In this document: in pieces, positions 57,892-64,000 of the stretch
How positions within the stretch are numbered: the stretch's first letter is position 1
Layout of the letters: each line of letters begins with the position of its first letter
Assembly (NCBI GenBank): GCA_003543135.1
Contig: DPJG01000027.1
Coordinates: forward strand, 124,001 to 188,000
Length of the DNA stretch: 64,000 bases
Reading direction: 5' to 3'
Source: Rheinheimera sp.
GTDB taxonomy: Bacteria; Pseudomonadota; Gammaproteobacteria; Enterobacterales; Alteromonadaceae
Translations under genes and position numbers: made by a program
Notes under the pieces: model-generated
Database searches by the model: none
What the model was told of the DNA's origin: nothing
Seen by the model: only the letters and a program-made list of their open reading frames with translations

Positions 57892-58290
57892 ATGGAATAC
57901 ACCCTGACAGCTGACGAAATTAAAAAAGTCACGCAACTTGATGCCGAGCAGCGCTACGAATATTTTATTAACGCAGTGGCCGATCTGGAAAAAATCTGGA
58001 TCCTGACCGACGATGAAGGTTTTGTGCTGGTCACAGCTGAAGACGAACGTTGTATTCCGGTATGGCCACACGCTGAAATTGCCCAGTTATGGATTGAAGG
58101 TGATTGGGCCAACTGTCAGGCGCAGGCTGTGGATATCAGCACCTGGCTGGACAAATGGACTTCAGGTTTAGAAGGTGACGAGCTGTCGGTCGCCATTTTC
58201 CCGCATGCCGATGAGCCAGGTATCGTTGTGCCACCAGCTGAGTTGCAGGAAACGCTGCTGGAAGTGATGCAGGAAGATAGCAGCCACTAA
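57892..58290 (+). CDS. DUF2750-containing protein
   Basis: Small acidic cytoplasmic protein of 132 residues, recognised by DUF2750 features such as RYEYFINAVADLEKIWILTD, FVLVTAEDERCIPVWPHAE and DGDELSVAIFP-like EGDELSVAIFPHADEPG. Function unknown. It is followed by a clear terminator. Confidence 0.85.
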   Translation: MEYTLTADEIKKVTQLDAEQRYEYFINAVADLEKIWILTDDEGFVLVTAEDERCIPVWPHAEIAQLWIEGDWANCQAQAVDISTWLDKWTSGLEGDELSVAIFPHADEPGIVVPPAELQETLLEVMQEDSSH

Positions 58291-58309
58291 GCTGTGTTTT
58301 TATCATCCC

Positions 58310-58336
58310 AAAGCCGGCCTGATGCCGGCTTTGTGT
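58310..58336 (+). terminator. Rho-independent terminator after the DUF2750 gene
   Basis: A 9-bp stem (58310-58318 with 58324-58332) with a CTGAT loop. The T-rich tail is GTGTTTTC, so it is only moderately T-rich. Confidence 0.75.
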
Positions 58337-58467
58337 TTTCTGGCTTGAGCTGTGGTTATAGCAAAAGCAAAAGCCGCGTTTTTCAGCTGCTTTATCAGGG
58401 GTACAAGGCGGTGAAGCTATCCGCTTTAACATGGTGAAATTTGCAGCGCAATTTATGATCCCGCTAT

Positions 58468-58482
58468 TGATAATTGTTCTTA
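58468..58482 (+). promoter_or_regulatory. Candidate Fur-box half-sites upstream of bfd
   Basis: TGATAAT-T-GTTCTTA matches the 7-1-7 Fur pattern at 11 of 14 positions, with a perfect left arm, 52 bases before the bfd ATG. Fur control of bfd is known in other bacteria. No experiment or matrix score supports this one. Confidence 0.4.
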
Positions 58483-58534
58483 ATTAGATTACCATGACGA
58501 CGTTTTTTTGAGCTTGGGTAAAAGCGGGGCTGTT

Positions 58535-58747
58535 ATGTACGTTTGTGTCTGTAAAGCAGTGACTGATAAAACCATCAAACAAAAAGTTGCCGAAGGTTTG
58601 TGCTCTATGCGCGAGCTGAAACAATGTTTGGGTGTGGGCAGTCAATGTGGCAAATGCACCAGTTCTGCCCAGGATCTGTTAAACCGTACTTTATCTGCAC
58701 AGATGATCCCTTGCCGTGTGATTGAACAACACCGGCCTGCCGCTTAA
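58535..58747 (+). CDS. bfd: Bacterioferritin-associated ferredoxin
   Basis: Small [2Fe-2S] protein of 70 residues with cluster ligands C4, C6, C38 and C41 (MYVCVCKAV, SQCGKC), the Bfd spacing. Bfd reduces bacterioferritin to release stored iron. ATG 58535 is chosen over an upstream in-frame TTG (58508) because family proteins begin MYVCVC. No bfr gene is adjacent. Confidence 0.93.
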   Translation: MYVCVCKAVTDKTIKQKVAEGLCSMRELKQCLGVGSQCGKCTSSAQDLLNRTLSAQMIPCRVIEQHRPAA

Positions 58748-59066
58748 ACCCATTGAGCTTTTCCTTCTTTCTTCCGATATTTGGCGCTTACAGCCTGCCT
58801 GTTTCAGGCGCTGAGCTACAGTCTTGATAAACTGCTGCCTACACTAATTACCATGTCAGTGCTGATGTGGCTGCGCGTGAGTGGTTGAATATAACCACAT
58901 CCTCACTTGCAGTTATCCTGGGCCATATGGGCTGTTAGCTAATGAATATCTATATATTCTGCATGAATATCTGTTTTTTATTCAAAGTGCTGGCCGGCTC
59001 GGGCATAATAAGGTTCTCTTCGCCGCTTCAGAGCTGCATTGGTTATTTTATCTTGATGAGGTCTGT
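58748..59066. other. 319-base intergenic region with tandem decamer repeat
   Basis: No supported gene; an open frame runs upstream from the aspartoacylase but has no family similarity. A perfect hairpin lies at 58881-58898 (GTGGTT/AACCAC). The decamer ATGAATATCT occurs at 58942-58951 and 58963-58972, 21 bases apart. This region probably carries the aspartoacylase promoter and an operator. Confidence 0.5.
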
Positions 59067-59972
59067 ATGAGCACAGCTCCAAACCCGGTTATCCGCACTG
59101 TCGCCATTGTTGGCGGTACCCATGGTAATGAATTTTCAGGTATTTATTTGCAGCGCCGTTATAACGCCGAGCCTGCGCTGATGCAAAGACCAAGCTTTTC
59201 CTGCCGCACCTTGTTTGCCAATCCAATGGCACATCAGGCTAATAAAAGATATCTGGACAGCGATTTAAACCGCCAGTTTAAAACTGCCGATTTGGCTGAT
59301 CCAAGTCGTTGTAATTACGAACAAAGCCGGGCCAAAGTGATCAATGCCGAGCTTGGCCCTAAAGGGGCGGCAAAAACCGACTTTATTATTGATTTACACA
59401 ATACCACCAGCAATATGGGACCTTGCCTTATTCTGACTCAGCCTGGCCGTATTTATAATTTGCTGGCCGGTTATATCACACTGAAAATGCCCGAAGCCAT
59501 TATCTCCAGAGATGAAGACCACTTTGCCGCTGAAGATCATGCGCTGTTATGCACAGTCGGCACTTATGGCGTGATTGTGGAAGTCGGGCCACAGCCACAG
59601 TCTGTGCTGCGTCAGGATGTGCTGGAACAAATGCATGAAATGACACAGCATATTCTTGATTTTATTGAGCATTATAACAATAACACCTTGCCGCAGTTGC
59701 CAGAGCGGGTTGAAGCCTTCCGTTATTTACATAGCATTAAGCTGCCGCTCAATGCCGCAGGTGAACGTCTTGGTATGGTGCACAAAAACATTCAGGACCG
59801 CGATTATCAGCCGATAGTGCCTGGACAGCCACTTTTTACCTTGTTTGATGGCAGTGAAATTTGTTACGAAGGCAAAGAGGTTGTCTATCCGACTTTTATC
59901 AATGAAGCTGCTTATTACGACAATAATCTGGCGATGTCGCTGAACGAAAAAGTCTGGATTGAGGTGAAATAA
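59067..59972 (+). CDS. Aspartoacylase (AstE/AspA family)
   Basis: Zinc-dependent deacylase of 301 residues. Zinc ligands H19 and E22 lie in GGTHGNEFSG, and H111 lies in IIDLHNTTSNMG. The C-terminal part includes VEVGPQPQSVLRQDV. Aspartoacylase releases aspartate from N-acetylaspartate; AstE in the same family acts on succinylglutamate, but no ast operon genes are near. ATG 59067 follows GAGG and matches the family N-terminus. Confidence 0.9.
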   Translation: MSTAPNPVIRTVAIVGGTHGNEFSGIYLQRRYNAEPALMQRPSFSCRTLFANPMAHQANKRYLDSDLNRQFKTADLADPSRCNYEQSRAKVINAELGPKGAAKTDFIIDLHNTTSNMGPCLILTQPGRIYNLLAGYITLKMPEAIISRDEDHFAAEDHALLCTVGTYGVIVEVGPQPQSVLRQDVLEQMHEMTQHILDFIEHYNNNTLPQLPERVEAFRYLHSIKLPLNAAGERLGMVHKNIQDRDYQPIVPGQPLFTLFDGSEICYEGKEVVYPTFINEAAYYDNNLAMSLNEKVWIEVK

Positions 59973-60001
59973 ACCGGCTCGCCGGCCTGTTCGCTTGCCT
60001 G

Positions 60002-60040
60002 CAGCGTTTTGTGGTTTTAAGGCAAAACGCTGTGGTTTTA
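60002..60040 (+). terminator. Rho-independent terminator after the aspartoacylase gene
   Basis: A 10-bp perfect stem (60002-60011 with 60023-60032), an 11-base loop and a TGGTTTTA tail. About 225 bases of gene-free sequence follow before the GGDEF-EAL gene; nothing else is clear there. Confidence 0.65.
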
Positions 60041-60264
60041 TCATCTGGTTGTCACTTTATTTACCCTGCTTTTACCTTGAGATGGCTATTTTGCCAAGCC
60101 ACAATGTGTTGATCTGAGGTGCATTGATATTTTTGCTGATTGCAGCAGACAAAACTGCCGTTTTCGTCGAATATTGGCTAGAATATCAAGCAATTGCGTT
60201 TCTGTATTGGCAAGAGCCCCCGCCAGTCAGCACCTGAATATTTCGCGCAGAGGAACTGTTACTG

Positions 60265-62565
60265 ATGAAAGATATGGTACTGGTATCCTTTGTGGTTGAC
60301 CTGCTATTTGGCTTCCTGTTGTTGTTTTTATTTATGCTGCAGCGCCGCGACCGCCACGCCCTGTTCTGGGGGCTGGGTCATCTGAGTTTATCGCTGCTGA
60401 TTTTGTTCTGGTATCTGCCTGCCACCGCCTTGCCGTTTCCCTGGTTAAAACACGAATTAATGACCTTACTGGCTTTTGGCGGCTGGTGTGGTTATTGGTT
60501 TGGCAGCCGTTGGGTGGTGGCTTATCAGCTAACCTCCTGGCGTCGTGAGTTGGGGCTTTTTCTGGTGCTGGCGTTATTGCTGCGCCTGAGTGTGGAAGTG
60601 GCGGATCCTTTTGCCTCTGCCGTGTCGGTCACGGCCTTGTTGCATTATTTTGTGATGACGGTGATTTTTGCTGCCAGTGGCTATTGGCTGTGGCAAAGAT
60701 TACCGGAGTATTGGGGTTTGGCGGTTATTTTCTGGATACGCAGCTTGATGACAGTAGTGATGCCTTTTGCGGTGGCATTTGAGCTGCAGGTGAATCTGGT
60801 GATGGCACTGGCCTCTGTGGCCAAAATTTGTTGTCTGCTTGGTTTTGTTTATCTGCTGCTGGTGCAGTCTAAAAGGCGTTACAGCGCCATTATCGACAGT
60901 TTAAGCCATGGTTTTTTTGTACGGGATAAAGCCGGAACTATAGTGCGGGCCAATGATAAAGGCGCAATGTTGCTTGGTTTTTCCAGCCGCGCCGATATTG
61001 AAGGTCAGAGTGTGACCAAGGTGCTGCCCAGATTAACCCAGGAAATGGCTGATGCGTTTTTTGCAAGGCTCACAGAGCCAGGCGCCAAAGCACCTTATAT
61101 TGATGAAGCCGTGATCACACTTTGCAATGGCAACATATTGGAAGCTGAATTTATCAGTTCGCCTTATTCTGAATACGGCCAGCTGTATTGTCTGGTGCAG
61201 CTGTTAGATATTTCCGAACGTAAAACCCAGCAGCGTGAGCTGCTTAAAGCGGCGGCAACAGATCGCATCACAGGACTGATGAACCGCAACGCGCTGGCTG
61301 ATGAGCTGGATAAACTATTACAGCAGCAGCGGCCACAGGCCTTGTTGTTGCTCGACATCGACCATTTTAAACGCATCAACGACAACTTTGGCCCTCAGCT
61401 GGGTGACAGTCTGCTGCAAAAAGTGGCCGAACGGCTGCAAACCCGTTTTGCTCCTTTAATGCTGGCGCGTTTTAGCGGTGATGAATTTGCCATGTTATGG
61501 CCGCTGCAACCCGATGTTGCTGCGTCCGAGCAGTTACAACAACCGCTGGCAGCGCTGCGTGCAGTATTTGAACCTGTGTTTGTGCTGAACGATTTGCAGG
61601 TGCCGCTCAGCTGCAGTACAGGTATCAGCCTGGCGCCGCAGGATGGCGACAACAGCGACACTTTAATTAAAAAAGCCGATATTGCCATGTACAGCGCCAA
61701 GCAGCAGGGCAGGCATAGTTTTGCTTTTTTCAGCGAGCCGATGCTGGAGCGCTCCAGACAATTGTTGCAGCTGGATAACGAATTAAAACAAGCTATTAGC
61801 CGTAATGAACTGCAGTTGTATTATCAGCCGATAGTGCAAAGTGGCAAAGCTGGTTTTGTCAAAATGGAAGCCTTGTTGCGCTGGCAGAGTAGCAGGCTGG
61901 GCCTGGTCAGCCCGGACCGTTTTATTCCGGTGGCGGAAGACAGTGGTTATATTGTTGAGCTTGGTGACTGGGTATTGGCACAAGGCTGTGCCCAACTGGC
62001 CAAATGGCAGCAACAATGCAAAAAACAGCTGACACTGAGCATCAACATTTCAGCGCTGCAGCTGGATAATCAGCACTTTGTCCCCAGATTAACACAGTTA
62101 TTGGCCTTTTATCAGCTACAGCCTTGCCAGCTGGAGCTGGAAATTACCGAAAGGGTATTGCTGGACGATTCAGGTGAAAGCCGTGCTGTGATGACGCAGT
62201 TGGCGCAGCTTGGCGTACTGATTTCGCTGGATGATTTTGGTACCGGTTACAGCTCTTTGAGTTATTTAAGCCGTTTTGCACTGCATAGTCTGAAAATAGA
62301 CCGCTCTTTTGTGCAGGCGATGTTTGACGGCGAGCGTCACGAACATCTGGTACGTGCCATAGTGGCAATGGGGCAGAGTTTGCAATTAAAACTGGTGGCT
62401 GAAGGGGTGGAGACCAAAGAGCAGGCGGCGTTTTTACAGCACCTGGGATGCCATTATCAGCAGGGGTTTTATTACGCCAAACCTATGAGTGCCGATGACG
62501 TCAGTCTGCGCCTGGTGCAGGCTGACGCCGGTAAAGCCGATGGCCCGGATTATAATGTCTGGTAG
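60265..62565 (+). CDS. Membrane PAS-GGDEF-EAL protein (c-di-GMP metabolism)
   Basis: Protein of 766 residues with an N-terminal membrane region of about seven helices (1-203). A PAS domain follows ([19 protein letters not shown] to about 320), then a GGDEF domain with the active-site motif SGDEF (404-408) and an EAL domain. The EAL part keeps EALLRW (E535), [18 protein letters not shown] and [10 protein letters not shown], so phosphodiesterase activity is likely; SGDEF is a usable cyclase variant, so the GGDEF part may be active or only bind GTP. It probably tunes motility or surface polysaccharide. Its 3' end overlaps gloA by 16 bases in convergent orientation. Confidence 0.93.
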   Translation: MKDMVLVSFVVDLLFGFLLLFLFMLQRRDRHALFWGLGHLSLSLLILFWYLPATALPFPWLKHELMTLLAFGGWCGYWFGSRWVVAYQLTSWRRELGLFLVLALLLRLSVEVADPFASAVSVTALLHYFVMTVIFAASGYWLWQRLPEYWGLAVIFWIRSLMTVVMPFAVAFELQVNLVMALASVAKICCLLGFVYLLLVQSKRRYSAIIDSLSHGFFVRDKAGTIVRANDKGAMLLGFSSRADIEGQSVTKVLPRLTQEMADAFFARLTEPGAKAPYIDEAVITLCNGNILEAEFISSPYSEYGQLYCLVQLLDISERKTQQRELLKAAATDRITGLMNRNALADELDKLLQQQRPQALLLLDIDHFKRINDNFGPQLGDSLLQKVAERLQTRFAPLMLARFSGDEFAMLWPLQPDVAASEQLQQPLAALRAVFEPVFVLNDLQVPLSCSTGISLAPQDGDNSDTLIKKADIAMYSAKQQGRHSFAFFSEPMLERSRQLLQLDNELKQAISRNELQLYYQPIVQSGKAGFVKMEALLRWQSSRLGLVSPDRFIPVAEDSGYIVELGDWVLAQGCAQLAKWQQQCKKQLTLSINISALQLDNQHFVPRLTQLLAFYQLQPCQLELEITERVLLDDSGESRAVMTQLAQLGVLISLDDFGTGYSSLSYLSRFALHSLKIDRSFVQAMFDGERHEHLVRAIVAMGQSLQLKLVAEGVETKEQAAFLQHLGCHYQQGFYYAKPMSADDVSLRLVQADAGKADGPDYNVW

Positions 62566-62951
62566 TTTGCCTTTTTCTGGATCAGTTCAATAGCATAGTT
62601 GTCCGGATCCCGCACAAAAGCTATTTCAGTGCTGCCGCCTTTCACCGGACCAGGTTCACGGCTGATCACGCCACCACGGGCACGAATGTCGTCACAGGCT
62701 TTGTATACATCCTCCACTTCCAGTGCAATATGGCCAAAAGCGGTGCCGGCTTCGTACTGAGTCACGCCATAGTTGTATGTCAGCTCCAGCACTGCACCGT
62801 CTTTTTCATCGCTGTAACCCACAAAAGCCAGAGTGTATTTATATTCCGGATTGTCGGACTGGCGCAGCAACTTCATGCCCAGCACTTCGGTGTAAAAAGC
62901 GATAGAACGCTGTAAATCAGTGACCCGCAGCATGGTGTGTAAAATCCGCAT
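62550..62951 (-). CDS. gloA: Lactoylglutathione lyase (glyoxalase I)
   Basis: Enzyme of 133 residues converting the methylglyoxal-glutathione hemithioacetal to lactoylglutathione. Metal ligands H5, E56, H74 and E122 match the E. coli nickel enzyme in position. It is 9 bases downstream of nth on the same strand and likely co-transcribed. Confidence 0.96.
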   Translation of the reverse strand: MRILHTMLRVTDLQRSIAFYTEVLGMKLLRQSDNPEYKYTLAFVGYSDEKDGAVLELTYNYGVTQYEAGTAFGHIALEVEDVYKACDDIRARGGVISREPGPVKGGSTEIAFVRDPDNYAIELIQKKANYQTL

Positions 62952-62960
62952 TTGATGCTC

Positions 62961-63593
62961 CTATTCGGTTTTTTCTTTAAATTCGCACAAGTCTTCCACC
63001 AGACAGCTGCCGCATTTGGGTTTACGAGCTGTGCAGGTGTAGCGGCCATGCAAAATCAGCCAGTGATGCACATCGAGCTTAAACTCCGCCGGCACCACTT
63101 TCAGTAATTTTTGTTCTACTTCATCGACATTTTTGCCGGGGGCAAAATTCATTCTGTTGCTGACGCGAAAAATATGGGTGTCCACTGCGATAGTGGGCCA
63201 GCCAAAAGCGGTGTTTAACACCACATTAGCGGTTTTACGGCCAACACCTGGCAAGGCTTCTAACGCTTCGCGGTTTTGCGGTACTTCACCGCCATGTTGT
63301 TCCAGCAGAATGCGGCAGGTTTTGATGATGTTTTCCGCTTTGGTATTAAAAAGGCCTATGGTTTTGACATAGTCTTTCACGCCTTCCAGCCCAAGTTCGA
63401 GCATGGCTGCCGGCGTGTTGGCCACGGCATAGAGTTTGCAGGTGGCTTTATTCACGCCCACATCTGTGGCCTGCGCCGACAACAAGACGGCGATCAACAG
63501 CTCAAAAGGGGAGCTGTATTCCAGCTCAGTGGTTGGTTTGGGATTGGCATCGCGCAATCGGGTTAAAATTGCAATACGTTTTTCTTTATTCAT
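62961..63593 (-). CDS. nth: Endonuclease III
   Basis: Base-excision repair glycosylase/AP lyase of 210 residues. The helix-hairpin-helix LPGVGRKTANVVL with K120, catalytic D138 (AVDTHIFR) and the C-terminal [4Fe-4S] motif C-x6-C-x2-C-x5-C (CTARKPKCGSCLVEDLC) are all intact and numbered as in E. coli. It follows rsxE, as in enterics. Confidence 0.98.
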   Translation of the reverse strand: MNKEKRIAILTRLRDANPKPTTELEYSSPFELLIAVLLSAQATDVGVNKATCKLYAVANTPAAMLELGLEGVKDYVKTIGLFNTKAENIIKTCRILLEQHGGEVPQNREALEALPGVGRKTANVVLNTAFGWPTIAVDTHIFRVSNRMNFAPGKNVDEVEQKLLKVVPAEFKLDVHHWLILHGRYTCTARKPKCGSCLVEDLCEFKEKTE

Positions 63594-63702
63594 CAGAGGC
63601 TCTGCAAAGGCTGTACTGCGTGTTTTGCGCCAGGCAGTCTGTGATCTGCCGGACGCTCAGGTTTTTAACAGCTTTAAACATCAGCGCAGTGTGACCGGTT
63701 TG

Positions 63703-64000
63703 TTAGTTGCCACCGGCCGCACTTTCAGCGCCGGCGCTATGGGTCACTCTGGCGCGGGTAATAGTTTTGACCTGTTGCTGCTTTTTCTTCTGCCGTAAAT
63801 CAATGGCATTTTTGGCGGCAATTAAACAGCCAAGCACTAAAAAGGCACCTGGTGGCAGTATGGCCAGTAAAAAGTGGCTGTCGCTTTGGTACAGCTCTAC
63901 TCTGAGCACTGTGGCCCAGCTGCCGAGCAGCGCATCTGCGCCGTCAAATAAGGTGCCCTGACCCAGCACTTCGCGCACAGCGCCCAAGGATGCCAGCACA
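63703..64000 (-). CDS. rsxE: Electron transport complex subunit RsxE/RnfE (5' part outside window)
   Basis: C-terminal ~98 residues of the RsxE/RnfE membrane subunit: [40 protein letters not shown] and a charged tail. The Rsx complex reduces the SoxR iron-sulfur cluster or moves electrons between ferredoxin and NADH. The frame is open to the right window edge. The position next to nth supports the call. Confidence 0.94.
   Translation of the reverse strand, partial: VLASLGAVREVLGQGTLFDGADALLGSWATVLRVELYQSDSHFLLAILPPGAFLVLGCLIAAKNAIDLRQKKKQQQVKTITRARVTHSAGAESAAGGN

Noticed and set aside
58942-58990. ArgR box upstream of the aspartoacylase
   Set aside because: TGAAT and ATTCA half-sites are 8 and 11 bases apart instead of 4, so the palindrome spacing is wrong.
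58881-59066. N-terminal extension of the aspartoacylase
   Set aside because: The extension has no family match and spans likely regulatory repeats; ATG 59067 has GAGG and the family N-terminus.
1-64000. CRISPR arrays, tRNA/rRNA genes, insertion sequences, prophage
   Set aside because: No regularly spaced repeats, tRNA-like cloverleaf, transposase or phage genes were recognised.

Overview
The window looks like a chromosomal segment of a free-living, polarly flagellated gammaproteobacterium of the Rheinheimera / Alishewanella / Arsukibacterium type. This assignment is inferred from gene content and order: fliA-cheYZAB-motCD-parC-parP-cheW-DUF2802 as in Pseudomonas, Shewanella and Vibrio, and the nth-rsxE neighbourhood as in enterics. 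No rRNA, tRNA, IS element, prophage or CRISPR array was seen. Many genes in the left and centre start with TTG or GTG.

Layout. (1) 1-9557: chemotaxis and motility operon. It starts inside fliA and runs through cheY, cheZ, cheA, cheB, motC, motD, the polar-array genes parC and parP, cheW and a DUF2802 gene. (2) 9870-33553, plus strand: a Wzx/Wzy-type surface polysaccharide locus. It holds sugar-nucleotide genes (wecB, a tviC/wbpP-type epimerase, ugd, rmlB, a tviB/wbpO-type dehydrogenase), a six-SLBB export protein, Wzz, two Wzy-like polymerases, a Wzx flippase, six transferases (five glycosyltransferases and a PglC-type initiating phosphoglycosyl transferase), an AsnB-type amidotransferase, and pglC-pglD-pglE for N,N'-diacetylbacillosamine (diNAcBac). 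(3) 33569-38878, minus strand: a colanic-acid-like module in transcription order wcaK-like pyruvyltransferase, wcaL-like GT4, second Wzx, and a degenerate asparagine-synthase-like gene. (4) 39022-48862, plus strand: a compact type II secretion operon in the order G-E-F-H-I-J-K-L-M-C/N-D. It has a self-lipidated secretin and no prepilin peptidase. (5) 49141-50895: a 584-aa exported protein with a strong sigma70-like promoter, a ~190-nt structured leader, strongly biased codons and a strong terminator. It is followed by a DsbA-like lipoprotein and by a PglF/WbpM-type 4,6-dehydratase. (6) 53894-64000: mostly housekeeping genes, including tdk, a MAPEG protein, yqaA, an exported cyclophilin, a DUF2750 gene, bfd, aspartoacylase, a GGDEF-EAL protein, gloA, nth and partial rsxE.

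The most interesting reading joins parts 2, 4 and 5. A dedicated T2SS sits directly upstream of what looks like a very highly expressed surface (S-layer-like) protein. The missing first enzyme of the diNAcBac pathway (pglF) lies just downstream of that gene, while pglE, pglD and pglC lie about 20 kb away in the polysaccharide locus. This suggests, as inference, an S-layer biogenesis region combining a dedicated secretion system, a disulfide-type thioredoxin lipoprotein and a surface glycan that may coat, anchor or modify the secreted protein.
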